NCBI RefSeq assembly: GCF_000381765.1
Contig: NZ_KB907080.1
Span: 1-64,000 of the forward strand
Source of the DNA: [Zimmermannella] faecalis ATCC 13722
GTDB lineage: Bacteria > Actinomycetota > Actinomycetes > Actinomycetales > Microbacteriaceae
Direction of reading: 5' to 3'
DNA length: 64,000 nt
Below, piece by piece: positions 38,333-47,413 of this stretch (position 1 is the stretch's first letter; every line of letters starts with the position of its first letter). The notes below the pieces were generated by a model that was not told where the DNA came from, ran no database searches, and saw only the letters and a program-made list of their open reading frames with translations. The position numbers and the translations under genes were made by a program.

Positions 38333-39873
38333 TTCGATGGCGACGACGGTGCGCCGACGCGAATGGTCGGCAGGCCGAGGTTCACGGCGCGGCCACCGCC
38401 GGGCGTCTCGATGCCGGTGCCGCACGAGGCCGACTGCGCGGCATCCCACGCGTCGCCGGCGCGCGTGCGGCGGATGCGCAGTGGCGCGTCGCTGTCGGCG
38501 AGCAGGTAGCTCGGGGCGCCGTGCGTGATCTCGACCGTGACGACGTCGCCTGGGCGCGGGGCGAGCTGGCCCTCGGGCAGGGCGAAGTGCACGAGTCGGT
38601 TGTCTTCGGCGCGGCCCGTGAGTCGGTGGGTCGCGCCGTCTTTCTTGCCCTCATCGACCGAGACGAGCACCTGCTGCGTCGTGCCGACGAGCTTCTCGTT
38701 CTCTTCGAGGGAGATGCGGTGCTGCAGCGCGACGAGGCGCTCGAAGCGCTCCTGCACGACCTCCTTCGGCACCTGGTTCGGCATCGTCGCGGCGGGCGTG
38801 CCCTCGCGGATCGAGTACTGGAAAGTGAATGCGCTCGAGAATCGCGATGCCTCGACGACCCGCATCGTCTCTTCGAAGTCCTCGTCGGTCTCACCCGGGA
38901 ATCCGACGATGATGTCGGTCGTGATTGCCGCGTGCGGCATGCGGTCGCGCACTCGGTCGAGGATGCCGAGGAACTTCTTCGACCGGTACGATCGGCGCAT
39001 CTCGCGCAGGATTCGGTCGGAACCCGACTGCAGCGGCATGTGGAGCTGCGGCATGACGTTCGGGGTCTCGGCCATCGCGTCGATGACGTCGTCGGTGAAC
39101 GCGGCGGGGTGCGGGCTCGTGAAGCGCACGCGCTCGAGGCCCTCGATTTCGCCGGTGGCGCGCAGCAGCTTCGAGAACGCCTGCCGGTCGCGGAAGTCGA
39201 CGCCGTACGAGTTCACGTTCTGGCCGAGCAGCGTCACCTCGATCGCACCCTGGTCAACGAGGGCGCGCACCTCACGCAGCACGTCGCCGGGGCGGCGATC
39301 CTTCTCTTTGCCGCGCAGCGCGGGCACGATGCAGAAGGTACAGGTGTTGTTGCAGCCGACCGAGATCGACACCCAGCCCGAGTACGTCGAGTCGCGCTTC
39401 GTCGGCAGGGTCGAGGGGAACGTCTCAAGTGATTCGAGCAGCTCGACCTGCGCCTCTTCGTTGTGGCGGGCGCGTTCGAGCAGCACCGGCAGCGAGCCCA
39501 TGTTGTGGGTACCGAAGACGACGTCGACCTGCGGCGCGCGCTCGACGATCTGCTGCTGCTCCATCTGTGCGAGACAGCCGCCGACCGCGATCTGCATCCC
39601 CTCGTGCTCGCGCTTGCGGCTCGCGAGCTGGCCCAAGTTGCCGTAGAGCTTGTTCGCCGCGTTCTCGCGCACGGCGCACGTGTTGATGACGATGACGTCG
39701 GCGTCATCGGACTCCGCCTCGACGTAGCCGGCGGCGAGCAGCGAGCCGGTGATGCGCTCGGAGTCGTGCACGTTCATCTGACAACCGAGCGTGCGCACGT
39801 AGAAGCTCCGCTGCGAGCCATCGGCATTGCGGGAGGCGTCGGACGGAGCGATTGCGGTGGCCGTTTCAGTCAT
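38323..39873 (-). CDS. miaB: tRNA-2-methylthio-N6-dimethylallyladenosine synthase
   Basis: Radical-SAM methylthiotransferase that converts i6A37 to ms2i6A37. The 516-residue protein has an N-terminal MTTase domain with cysteines in TLGCQMN (Cys31), INTCAVRE and VGGCLAQ. The radical-SAM motif CNNTCTFC follows, then a C-terminal TRAM domain (about 385-455). A further stretch of about 50 residues past TRAM, including [13 protein letters not shown], is unusual for the family. TAGAAT ends 9 nt before ATG 39873, suggesting a very short or absent 5' leader. Confidence 0.95.
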   Translation of the reverse strand: MTETATAIAPSDASRNADGSQRSFYVRTLGCQMNVHDSERITGSLLAAGYVEAESDDADVIVINTCAVRENAANKLYGNLGQLASRKREHEGMQIAVGGCLAQMEQQQIVERAPQVDVVFGTHNMGSLPVLLERARHNEEAQVELLESLETFPSTLPTKRDSTYSGWVSISVGCNNTCTFCIVPALRGKEKDRRPGDVLREVRALVDQGAIEVTLLGQNVNSYGVDFRDRQAFSKLLRATGEIEGLERVRFTSPHPAAFTDDVIDAMAETPNVMPQLHMPLQSGSDRILREMRRSYRSKKFLGILDRVRDRMPHAAITTDIIVGFPGETDEDFEETMRVVEASRFSSAFTFQYSIREGTPAATMPNQVPKEVVQERFERLVALQHRISLEENEKLVGTTQQVLVSVDEGKKDGATHRLTGRAEDNRLVHFALPEGQLAPRPGDVVTVEITHGAPSYLLADSDAPLRIRRTRAGDAWDAAQSASCGTGIETPGGGRAVNLGLPTIRVGAPSSPSKWQ

Positions 39874-39929
39874 GATTCGGCAATTCTACCGGCGGGTGCA
39901 GCCTTCTTTGGGCGCCCCACCGCAGACCC

Positions 39930-40316
39930 TCACCAGCAGATACAGAAGGGATGCCCGGCCGGGTCGGCATAGACACGGAACCCCTCGGGCTCGGTCACCT
40001 CTTCGTGCGCCTGCAGCAGGCGCGCGCCGAGCGCGAGCACCTCCGCCTCGGCCGCGGCGACCTCTCGTTGCTCGACGTAGATGTCGAGGTGGGCCTGCAG
40101 CTGTTGACGGCCGGGGTCATCGCTCGGCCAGTCGGGCGCGACGTGGTCGGGGGCGTGCTGCACCGCGACGACCGTGCGACCATCGACCGCGACGGTGAGC
40201 CAGTCATCCCAGTCGAACTCGTCGCGCACTTCGCCACCGAACACGGCGGCCCAAAACTCCGCCTCGGCCCAGTAGTCGACGGCATCGAGCGCGACGTAGT
40301 GCTGCGTGATCTTCAT
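39930..40316 (-). CDS. VOC (glyoxalase-like) family protein
   Basis: The 128-residue protein is a compact vicinal-oxygen-chelate fold: strand-helix pairs MKITQHYVALDAVDYWAEAEFWAAVFGGEV and LQAHLDIYVEQREVAAAEAEVLALGARLL, ending PEGFRVYADPAGHPFCICW. Proteins of this kind resemble glyoxalase/bleomycin-resistance family members with unknown substrate. The ATG at 40316 is the family start; the 51-codon upstream frame is not supported. It lies 56 nt downstream of miaB's start region, on the same strand, at the edge of the accessory block. Confidence 0.82.
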   Translation of the reverse strand: MKITQHYVALDAVDYWAEAEFWAAVFGGEVRDEFDWDDWLTVAVDGRTVVAVQHAPDHVAPDWPSDDPGRQQLQAHLDIYVEQREVAAAEAEVLALGARLLQAHEEVTEPEGFRVYADPAGHPFCICW

Positions 40317-40401
40317 GGCCGAGAAACTAGCCCTCGGGGCTGGATGCGCGGTGCACGGCTCGCCCAGCCTCGCGGCACGCTGAGCCCGTAGTTTTGACGG
40401 C

Positions 40402-40836
40402 ATGGCCGCATCGCTCCGCACTCTGCTTGACCAGCTCGGCAACTCCCGCTCCACGCTCTTCGGCGTCACCTCATCGGCCGCGCTCGCCGCCCTCGCGCTC
40501 GTCGAGCCACGGGGCGCATCCTCGACCCGAAAGCTGCTCTACCGCGGCGCGATCGGCGCCGTGGCCGCCTGGTCGGCCATCGCCGCGGCTCGCACCGAAT
40601 CCTCGCGGCCCATGACCGGCAAGACCCTGGCTTCCGTGGCCGGGGCCGTCGGTGTCGCATCCGCGGCCCTCTCGCCGGTCTCCGAACGGCTCGACGCGAA
40701 GCTCGTCGACGCCCTGGCCCGCGGCCGAGTGACCCGGCCTCGCCTCGTGCTCGCCGCGGCGACGGCGGCGCTCAGCGTTGCCGTGTGGTGGTTCGACCGA
40801 CGCTCGGTCAGCGCCGAGGCCACGCCCGAGCGTTAG
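40402..40836 (+). CDS. Small membrane protein of unknown function
   Basis: I do not recognise this 144-residue protein. It has up to four moderately hydrophobic segments (about 23-35, 48-62, 75-92 and 112-127) separated by basic loops, so it is probably an integral membrane protein. Codon use is normal for the genome. It converges with the LysR gene, overlapping it by 4 nt at the stops, and diverges from the VOC gene. No clear Shine-Dalgarno is seen near ATG 40402. Confidence 0.6.
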   Translation: MAASLRTLLDQLGNSRSTLFGVTSSAALAALALVEPRGASSTRKLLYRGAIGAVAAWSAIAAARTESSRPMTGKTLASVAGAVGVASAALSPVSERLDAKLVDALARGRVTRPRLVLAAATAALSVAVWWFDRRSVSAEATPER

Positions 40837-41717
40837 CCGCGCGCGGATTCCACGAGGCACTCGACGAACGCGGTCGCGGCCGAGGATTCGCCGCCGCTCG
40901 GCGCCGTCACCGCGACGAGTCGCGAGCGCAGCTCGGTGTCGATCGGCACGGCGCGAATCGACGCCGGCAGCTGTTCTCGCACGGTCTCGGGCAACACGGT
41001 CAGCCCCTCGCCCGCGGCGACGAAACCGAGCGCGGTCTCTTCGTGCACGACCTTGTGGGCGTAGCGAAGCTGCGCGCGAGCCGCCGCGAGGGCCGCGTGC
41101 ACGAGGTCGACGAACCCCGCCATCAGGTGGCGCGGGTAGCCGATGAGCGGATGCGCCACCACCTCGGCCGGCGTCACCAGGTCGGCGGCCGCGAGCGCGT
41201 GGTCGCGAGGGACACAAACGACGAGGCGTTCGGAGCGCAGCGGGGTCGAGGCGTAGAGCGCGCTCTCGGCGGGGTCGCGCACGACGCCGACGTCGAGCTG
41301 CCCCTCCTGCACGCGCTCGATCTGCTCAGACGTGGTGAGCGGCTGGAGCCGCGGTTCGACGTGCGGTCGCAGCTCGCGGAAGCGCCGCAGCCCAGCCGGC
41401 AACACGGTGTAGCTCGCCGAGCTGACGAAGCCGATCGACACGCGTCCGCGCATCCCGAGCCGCACCTCGTCGAGCCCGGTCAGGGCTTCGTCGAGCAGCG
41501 GCAGCACCTGTGCGAGCCGTTGCTGCAGCTCGAGCCCGGCGGCGGTGAGTTCGACGCGTCGCGTCGACCGGTCGAGCAGCGACACCCCGAGGTCGTCCTC
41601 GAGCTTGCGCAGTTGCACGCTCAGCGGCGGCTGCGACATGTGCAGGCGTTCGGCGGCGCGGCCGAAGTGGAGCTCCTCTGCGAGCACCGAGAAGTAGCGA
41701 AGCTGCCGCAATTCCAT
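40833..41717 (-). CDS. LysR-family transcriptional regulator
   Basis: The 294-residue protein has an N-terminal winged HTH (about 4-62: LRQLRYFSVLAEELHFGRAAERLHMSQPPLSVQLRKLEDDLG) and a periplasmic-binding-like effector domain (about 90-290). I start it at ATG 41717 (MELRQLRYF), the standard LTTR N-terminus. It diverges from the sarcosine-oxidase-like gene with a palindromic site between them, so it probably regulates that gene or the nitrogen block in response to an amine or amino-acid derivative. Confidence 0.92.
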   Translation of the reverse strand: MELRQLRYFSVLAEELHFGRAAERLHMSQPPLSVQLRKLEDDLGVSLLDRSTRRVELTAAGLELQQRLAQVLPLLDEALTGLDEVRLGMRGRVSIGFVSSASYTVLPAGLRRFRELRPHVEPRLQPLTTSEQIERVQEGQLDVGVVRDPAESALYASTPLRSERLVVCVPRDHALAAADLVTPAEVVAHPLIGYPRHLMAGFVDLVHAALAAARAQLRYAHKVVHEETALGFVAAGEGLTVLPETVREQLPASIRAVPIDTELRSRLVAVTAPSGGESSAATAFVECLVESARG

Positions 41718-41726
41718 TGCAGCACG

Positions 41727-41741
41727 ATAGCCGAACGCTAT
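41727..41741. promoter_or_regulatory. Candidate LysR binding site
   Basis: ATAG-N7-CTAT is a 15-bp interrupted palindrome with the T-N11-A pattern of LysR-type sites, 10 nt upstream of the regulator start. A second ATAG half-site follows at 41754-41757. Confidence 0.5.
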
Positions 41742-41856
41742 GAATAACCGTGACATAGGTATTGGACATCGAACTTATCGGCGGCTGTACTTGACCCACG
41801 AGCCGCGACGGCCACGCCCGGTGGTCGCGATGGGCCGAGACAGGTGGGCACACACG

Positions 41857-43032
41857 ATGACAGAGCTGGACTCGACGCAGGTGCTGATTATTGGCGCAGG
41901 CTTGATGGGGTCGGCCGCGGCGCATCAGCTCGCGGCCCGCGGCACCGAGGTGGCGGTCGTCGAGCGCGACACCGCGCCGAGCGAGCACGGCAGCTCACAC
42001 GGCTCGGCGCGCATCTTCCGCTACGCCTATCCCGACCCCTTTTATACCGGCCTCGTCGACCAGGCTCGCGCCCGGTTCTCGGAGCTCGAGCGCCTCGCGG
42101 GCCAGCAGCTCATCACGCCCGGCGGCGCCCTCGACTTCGGCGCGCGACGCGACCCGCGCCAGCTCGCCGGGGTGCTCGACGAGGTCGGCATCGAACACGA
42201 GCTCCTCCCCGCAGCGGTCGCGGCCGAGCGCTGGCCGGGCATCAACTTCGACACCGACGTGCTCTGGCAGCCGGGCGGCGGCGTCATCGATGCCGAGTCG
42301 ACCGTGCTCGCGCAGCTGCGCCTGGCCACCGAGGCTGGCGCCCGCGTGCACGAACACTGGGAGGCCGCGAGCGTGCGCCGCGACGGCACCGGCTACGTCG
42401 TCACGTCGACGACGGGTGACACGATCCGCGCCGCACAGGTCGTCGTTGCCGCGGGCGCGTGGCTGTCGAAGCTGCTCGCCGAGACCGACCTGCCGAGCGC
42501 GTTCGTCGACCGGCTCCCCCGGCCAGTCGTGACGCAGGAGAACGCCTACCACTTCGCCTACCGGGATCCGGCCGACCCGGGCGAGCCCACGCCGGGCAGC
42601 GCGACAAGCTGGCCGACGTTCATCCACAAGTCGGAGCACATCCTCACCTACAGCCTGCCGGGTGGCCGCGACGCCGACTTCCGCGGCCAAAAGCTCGCCG
42701 AGTTTCTCGGCGGCACCCCGATCGCCGACGGCAGCGCGCAGACGGGCACGATCGACCCCGCGAACCGCGAGCGCATCATCGAGTACGTGCGCGAGCAAGT
42801 GCCGGGCCTCGTGCCCCAGCCCTACGCCGAGACGACGTGCCTGTTCACAATGCTGCCTGAGGAAGACTTCCTGCTCGACGCCGCCGAGGGCCTCGTGATC
42901 GCTTCGCCGTGTTCCGGTCACGGCGCGAAGTTCGCCCCGCTCATCGGTGAGTTCATCGCCGAGCTCGTCGCGGGCGCGGCCGCGCATCCGCGGTTCGCCG
43001 TGACCTCGCCGGCCTGGACGGCGGCCCGATGA
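41857..43032 (+). CDS. soxA: Monomeric sarcosine oxidase / N-methyl-amino-acid oxidase-like flavoenzyme
   Basis: FAD enzyme that oxidatively demethylates secondary amino acids. The 391-residue product has the dinucleotide motif GAGLMGSAAAHQLA (13-26) and the covalent-FAD cysteine in SPCSGHGAKFAP (Cys352), the hallmark of monomeric sarcosine oxidase and N-methyltryptophan oxidase. The exact substrate cannot be told from sequence. ATG 41857 has AGGTGGG about 8 nt upstream. It overlaps the next gene by ATGA. Its company (amidohydrolase, AmtB, Ocd) points to nitrogen scavenging, with released methylamino nitrogen as the goal. Confidence 0.88.
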   Translation: MTELDSTQVLIIGAGLMGSAAAHQLAARGTEVAVVERDTAPSEHGSSHGSARIFRYAYPDPFYTGLVDQARARFSELERLAGQQLITPGGALDFGARRDPRQLAGVLDEVGIEHELLPAAVAAERWPGINFDTDVLWQPGGGVIDAESTVLAQLRLATEAGARVHEHWEAASVRRDGTGYVVTSTTGDTIRAAQVVVAAGAWLSKLLAETDLPSAFVDRLPRPVVTQENAYHFAYRDPADPGEPTPGSATSWPTFIHKSEHILTYSLPGGRDADFRGQKLAEFLGGTPIADGSAQTGTIDPANRERIIEYVREQVPGLVPQPYAETTCLFTMLPEEDFLLDAAEGLVIASPCSGHGAKFAPLIGEFIAELVAGAAAHPRFAVTSPAWTAAR

Positions 43033-44243
43033 GCACGCCCACCGCCGACCTCCTCGCCGAGCTCGCCGACATCGGCCGCGACCCCGTTCGCGGCGGCTAC
43101 ACGCGCCCCGGCCTCGGCGAGGCCGAACTCGAGCTGCGCGCCTGGTTCATGGAACAGGCCGCCCGACGCGGCCTCGAGGTCGAGCTCGACCGGAACGGGA
43201 TCGTCTGGGCCTGGTGGCTCCCCGAAGGCAGCGACCGCAGCGGTGCCGTGATCACCGGCAGCCACCTCGACTCGGTGCCGGGCGGCGGCGCGTACGACGG
43301 CCCGCTCGGCGTCGTCAGCGCGCTGCGCGCTTTCGACCTCCTGCGCGAGGGGGCCGAGTTCCCGACCCGGCCACTCGCGCTCGTCGTGTTTCCCGAGGAG
43401 GAAGGCTCGCGCTTCGGCGTGCCCTGCCTCGGCAGCCGGCTCGTCACCGGCGCGCTGACGCCCGAGCGCGCACGCAGCCTCACAGACGCGGATGGTGCGA
43501 CCTTCCCCGAGGCGGCTCGCACCGCGGGCATCGACCCCGACACGATCGGCCCCGACCCGGAGCGCTTCGCGGACATCCACGCGTTCGTCGAACTCCACGT
43601 CGAGCAGGGCCGCGGGCTCGAGGACCTCGGTCAGCCCGTCGCGATCGGCCGCTCGATCCTCGCGCACGGCCGCTGGCACGTCGAGATCCACGGCCGAGGC
43701 GACCACGCCGGCACGACGCGAATGCAGGATCGCCACGACCCGATGGTGGCGCTCGCCGACGCGATTCTCGCGGTGCGCGAGGCCGCCGAACAGGTCGACG
43801 AGGCGCGCGGCACCGTTGGCCGCCTGCGCGCGATCCCCGGCGGCACGAACGTCATCGCCTCGAGGGCCGACCTCTGGTTTGACCTGCGCCACCGCGACGA
43901 ATCGGTCGTGCGCGAGCTTCTCGCCCGCATCACCGAGCGCATCCGCGCCGCGGGTGAGCGCGAGGGCTGCACCGTCGAGGTGCACGAGGAGTCGTTCAGC
44001 GGCGAGGTTCGGTTCGACCCACAGCTGCGCACCCGACTCGAGGCGGCGCTCCCGGACGCGCCCGTGCTCGACACCGGCGCGGGCCACGACGCCGGCGTGC
44101 TCGCGAGCGTCATTCCGACCGGGATGCTCTACGTGCGTAACCCCTCGGGCACCTCGCACGCCCCCGACGAGGGCGCCTCGGACGACGATGCCGAGGCCGG
44201 CTCGGTCGCGCTCGCGACCGCACTGGAGGCCCTCATGCGCTAG
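43029..44243 (+). CDS. M20 amidohydrolase (allantoate / N-carbamoyl-L-amino-acid hydrolase type)
   Basis: Binuclear-metal hydrolase of 404 residues. The metal ligands and catalytic residues are seen in GSHLDSVPGGGAYDGPLGV, FPEEEGSRFGV, FVELHVEQG and NPSGTSHAPDE, and the dimerisation lid in IHGRGDHAGTTRM. Relatives are allantoate amidohydrolase (AllC) and L-carbamoylase (HyuC), both of which release ammonia or ureido nitrogen. No ureidoglycolate or hydantoinase genes are adjacent, so the substrate stays open. It is coupled to the soxA-like gene by a 4-nt overlap and followed by a strong terminator. Confidence 0.88.
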   Translation: MSTPTADLLAELADIGRDPVRGGYTRPGLGEAELELRAWFMEQAARRGLEVELDRNGIVWAWWLPEGSDRSGAVITGSHLDSVPGGGAYDGPLGVVSALRAFDLLREGAEFPTRPLALVVFPEEEGSRFGVPCLGSRLVTGALTPERARSLTDADGATFPEAARTAGIDPDTIGPDPERFADIHAFVELHVEQGRGLEDLGQPVAIGRSILAHGRWHVEIHGRGDHAGTTRMQDRHDPMVALADAILAVREAAEQVDEARGTVGRLRAIPGGTNVIASRADLWFDLRHRDESVVRELLARITERIRAAGEREGCTVEVHEESFSGEVRFDPQLRTRLEAALPDAPVLDTGAGHDAGVLASVIPTGMLYVRNPSGTSHAPDEGASDDDAEAGSVALATALEALMR

Positions 44244-44258
44244 CCGCGCCACTCCCGC

Positions 44259-44313
44259 AAGCGCACCGGGACGACCTTTCGCCAGATCGGCAAAAGGTCG
44301 TCCCGATGCGCTT
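44259..44313 (+). terminator. 25-bp hairpin terminator after the amidohydrolase gene
   Basis: 44259-44283 pairs with 44289-44313 over 25 positions with two mismatches (C-A in plus-strand RNA) and a 5-nt loop. It is followed by TTCTTTT, a good T tract, so it is an intrinsic terminator for the soxA-like operon. Confidence 0.85.
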
Positions 44314-44444
44314 TTCTTTTCCCTGATCAGAACGTATTTTCATCCATCATTGTGATCATTTCGTTACCATTTCGAGTTGGTCATAACTTGCTGTTCCACG
44401 CAAACTATCTTCAAGTATTCACGCACAGCAAAGGCGGATTGGTC

Positions 44445-45725
44445 ATGGAGACAACGTCAGCGATCAACACCATGTGGGTCCTCGTGACATGCGTGTTCAT
44501 GGTGCTCATGGTGCCGGGGCTCGCGCTCTACTACGGCGGCATGTCCCGCACGAAGAACGTGCTCAACAGCATCATGATCGTGCTCGGCGGCTTCGCCGTC
44601 GGCGCGGTACTGTTCGTGCTGTTCGGCTACAGCCTGATCCTCGGCAATTCGGTCGGCGGCCTCGGCATCATCGGCGACGCGACCGAGGCCCTCGGCATCC
44701 AGTCGATCCTCGCGGGCACTCCCGACGAGGGCGTCGCCTCGGCGGTCGCGACGGCCGCGTTCCACCTCATGTTTGCTGGCCTCGCCACCGCGATCGTCGC
44801 CGGCGCGATCGAGGGCCGCATGAAGTTCGGCGCCTGGCTGCTCTTCGCCGGCCTCTGGGTCACCCTCGGCTACTTCCCCGTCGCCCACTGGGTGTTCTCG
44901 TTCAGCTCCGATGACGGCAGCCACATCGGCGGCTGGATCGTCAACAACCTCGGCGTGCACGACTTCGCCGGTGGCATCGCGGTGCACACGAACGCCGGCG
45001 CCGCGGCCCTCGCCCTCTCGATCGTGCTCGGCCGCCGCAAGGGCTTCCCGACCCCCGGGCGTCCCGGCAACGTGCCGTTCATCGTGCTCGGCGCCTGGCT
45101 GCTCGCGTTTGGCTGGATGGGCTTCAACGCCGGTTCGACCGGGGCGATGAACGAGTTCGCCGCGCTCGCGATCCTCAACTCCCTCGCCGCGCTCTGCGCC
45201 GGCCTCCTCGTCTGGCTCGTCATCGAGCGCAGCCACCGCGGCGCTACCACGACCGCTGGCGCCGTAACCGGCCTGCTGGGTGGCCTCGTCGCCGTCACGC
45301 CGGGTGCGGACATCCTCTCCCCCGTCGGCGCACTCATCGTCGGTGGTGTCGGCGCCGCGGTCGCCTACTGGGCGGTCGGCCTCAAGGCGCGCTTCGGCTA
45401 CGACGACGCGCTCGACGCCGTCGGCGTGCACCTCGTGCCCGGCCTCGTCGGCAGCGCCCTGCTCGCGTTCCTCGCCGACCCGGCCGCCGGCGGCGGCGCG
45501 AACACCGAGTTCGTCGGCATCCTCTACGGCGGCAGCTGGTCGTTCCTCGGCTCGCAGCTCATCGGCATGGCCTCGGTCGCGATCTACACCTTCGTCATCT
45601 CCTACCTCATCGCCACCGTGCTGAAGCGCACCATCGGCCTGCGCGTACCCGACGCGACCGAGATCTCGGGCCTCGACCAGCCCATCCACGCCGAAACCGC
45701 CTACGTCGGCAGCGACGAGCGCTAA
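44445..45725 (+). CDS. amtB: Ammonium transporter AmtB
   Basis: Trimeric ammonium channel of the Amt/Rh family, 426 residues with about 11 membrane segments. The twin pore histidines are in AGGIAVHTNAG (His181) and DAVGVHLVPG (His329), and ALYYGGMSRTKNVL opens the family signature. ATG 44445 (METTSAINTMWV) is the family start, with AAAGGCGGA upstream; an in-frame ATG at 44352 would add 31 unrelated residues. It is followed 36 nt later by glnK, the regulator that plugs the channel. The roughly 130-nt upstream region after the terminator is AT-rich and must hold its promoter. Confidence 0.96.
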   Translation: METTSAINTMWVLVTCVFMVLMVPGLALYYGGMSRTKNVLNSIMIVLGGFAVGAVLFVLFGYSLILGNSVGGLGIIGDATEALGIQSILAGTPDEGVASAVATAAFHLMFAGLATAIVAGAIEGRMKFGAWLLFAGLWVTLGYFPVAHWVFSFSSDDGSHIGGWIVNNLGVHDFAGGIAVHTNAGAAALALSIVLGRRKGFPTPGRPGNVPFIVLGAWLLAFGWMGFNAGSTGAMNEFAALAILNSLAALCAGLLVWLVIERSHRGATTTAGAVTGLLGGLVAVTPGADILSPVGALIVGGVGAAVAYWAVGLKARFGYDDALDAVGVHLVPGLVGSALLAFLADPAAGGGANTEFVGILYGGSWSFLGSQLIGMASVAIYTFVISYLIATVLKRTIGLRVPDATEISGLDQPIHAETAYVGSDER

Positions 45726-45761
45726 GCCGCCGGCCCGACCCTTCAAGCAAAGGACACCCCA

Positions 45762-46103
45762 GTGAAACTCATCACCGCAATTCTGCAGCCGAGCGTGCTC
45801 GTTCCCGTCAAGCTCGCCCTCGCCGAACAGGGCGTCAAGGGCGTCACCGTCACCGACGCCCGCGGCCGCGGCACGCAAGAGGGCAAGACCGAGTTCTTCC
45901 GTGGCCAGACCTACACCGTCGAGTTCGTCGACAAGGTGCGCCTCGAGATCGTCGTCACCGACGAGACCGTCGACGCCGTCGTCGCGAACGTTGCCGACGC
46001 CGCCAAGACGGGCGAGATCGGCGACGGGAAGATCTGGGTCACCGACGTGCTCTCGGTGGTGCGCGTGCGCACCGGCGAGACCGGCGACGACGCCATCAAC
46101 TAG
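45762..46103 (+). CDS. glnK: PII signal protein GlnK
   Basis: Trimeric nitrogen sensor that binds ATP/ADP and 2-oxoglutarate and blocks AmtB when ammonium is ample. The 113-residue product has the T-loop with Tyr51 (FFRGQTYTVEF), the residue that is adenylylated in Actinobacteria, and the B-loop TGEIGDGKIWV (about 84-94). The start is GTG 45762 with AAAGGA about 7 nt upstream. The modifying enzyme GlnD, often the third gene of an amtB-glnK-glnD operon, is replaced here by an Ocd-like gene. Confidence 0.96.
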   Translation: MKLITAILQPSVLVPVKLALAEQGVKGVTVTDARGRGTQEGKTEFFRGQTYTVEFVDKVRLEIVVTDETVDAVVANVADAAKTGEIGDGKIWVTDVLSVVRVRTGETGDDAIN

Positions 46104-46176
46104 CCGACCGCATCCCGCACCGCCGCCAAACTCGCCACCGCGAAACTCGCACCAACAACACCAGGAGATTTCCCCG

Positions 46177-47319
46177 ATGACCTCGTCAACCCGCATCGAC
46201 ATGCTCTACCTCAACGAACCCGACATGATCGCCGCCGGCGTCACCGACATCAACGCGTGCATCGACGTCATGGAAGAGGTGCTCGTGCTCGTCGCCAAGG
46301 GCGCGTACCGCATGGCGGGCAACACCGCGAACTCGCACGGCGCGATGATCACGTTCCCCGAGAGCTCCCCGTTCCCCGAGATGCCGACTGACGCGGCCGA
46401 CCGTCGCTTCATGGCCATGGATGCGTACCTCGGCGGGCGCTTCGACGTCGCCGGAGTGAAGTGGTACGGCTCGAACATCGACAACCGGGAGCAGGGCCTG
46501 CCCCGGTCGATCCACCTCATCGTGCTCAACGACCCCACCACGGGCGCGCCGTTCGCGATCATGTCGGGCAACCTCGAAAGCGCCTACCGAACGGCCGCCG
46601 TGCCCGGCGCCGCCGCCCGCAAACTCGCGCCCGAGCACGCCGAGTCGATCGGCCTGATCGGCCCCGGTGCCATGAACAAGTCGGCCCTCGACACCTTCGT
46701 GAAGGTGCGCCCGAGCCTCACGACCGTGCGCATCCAGGGCCGCCGCCGCGTCACCTCGGAGCGCTTTGCCGACTTCGTGCGCGAGAACTTCCCGCAGTTC
46801 ACGACGATCGAGGTCGTCGACACCGCCGAGGAGGCCGTGCGCGACTCCGACATCGTGAGCGTCGCGGTGACCGGTCTCGTCGGTTCCGAGAACTACCCGT
46901 ACATCAACGGCGACTGGATCAAGCCGGGCGCGTTCCTCAGCCTCCCCGCGAACCTGAAGATGGACAAGGACTACACGCTGAGCGGCAAGGCCCGTCTCGT
47001 CGCCGACGCGAAGGCGATCTACGAGGCGTGGGCCGAGGAGTACCCGGCACCCTCGCACGAGACCGCGTTTGGCATGATCGGGCTCTACTGGCAAGACCTG
47101 ATCGACCTCGGCGAGCTCGACGAGGCGCGGGTCGTGAACATCGGCGATGTGCTCGAGGGCACCGCCGAGGGCCGGGAGTTCCCCGAGCAGCCGGTGCTGT
47201 TTAGCGTCGGCGGCATGGGGGTTGAAGACGTCGCGTGGGGCAAGACGGTGTACGAGAACGCCTGCAAGCAGGGTCTCGGCACCAAGCTCAATCTGTGGGA
47301 TGCGCCGCACCTCGCGTAG
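46177..47319 (+). CDS. ocd: Ornithine cyclodeaminase / mu-crystallin family protein
   Basis: NAD(P)-dependent enzyme of 380 residues. Ornithine cyclodeaminase proper converts ornithine to proline and ammonia, while relatives act on other amino acids (SbnB type, ketimine reductases). Seen here are the substrate segment AGVKWYGSNIDN, IMSGNLESAYRTAAVPGAAARKLAP and the Rossmann motif IGLIGPGAMNKSAL. ATG 46177 has AGGAGA 9 nt upstream, and an overlapping longer frame reads through glnK. Position behind amtB-glnK links it to ammonium release from amino acids. Confidence 0.88.
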   Translation: MTSSTRIDMLYLNEPDMIAAGVTDINACIDVMEEVLVLVAKGAYRMAGNTANSHGAMITFPESSPFPEMPTDAADRRFMAMDAYLGGRFDVAGVKWYGSNIDNREQGLPRSIHLIVLNDPTTGAPFAIMSGNLESAYRTAAVPGAAARKLAPEHAESIGLIGPGAMNKSALDTFVKVRPSLTTVRIQGRRRVTSERFADFVRENFPQFTTIEVVDTAEEAVRDSDIVSVAVTGLVGSENYPYINGDWIKPGAFLSLPANLKMDKDYTLSGKARLVADAKAIYEAWAEEYPAPSHETAFGMIGLYWQDLIDLGELDEARVVNIGDVLEGTAEGREFPEQPVLFSVGGMGVEDVAWGKTVYENACKQGLGTKLNLWDAPHLA

Positions 47320-47376
47320 CTGCGGAGCCTCGCGCGACCGATGCTGCCGTCCCGACCGCACCTCGGGGCGGCGGCA

Positions 47377-47405
47377 TTGTTTTCGGGAGCCGCGGGCCGT
47401 ACAGT
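47377..47405 (+). promoter_or_regulatory. Promoter of the ABC-F leader
   Basis: TTGTTT (47377-47382), 17 nt, then TACAGT (47400-47405) is a strong match. The -10 ends 8 nt before the ATG of a four-codon ORF, so transcription should begin at or next to that ATG. Confidence 0.7.
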
Positions 47406-47413
47406 TGCCGATT

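Noticed and set aside
44358-44373. Possible GlnR box upstream of amtB (ATTTC repeated with 6-nt spacing)
   Set aside because: The spacing is suggestive but the half-sites do not match GTnAC / GAAAC in the required order; no AmtR-type site is seen either.
44457-46202. Minus-strand open frame of 581 codons
   Set aside because: It is antisense to amtB, glnK and ocd; composition is repetitive Asp/Glu/Gly/Arg with no recognisable motif.
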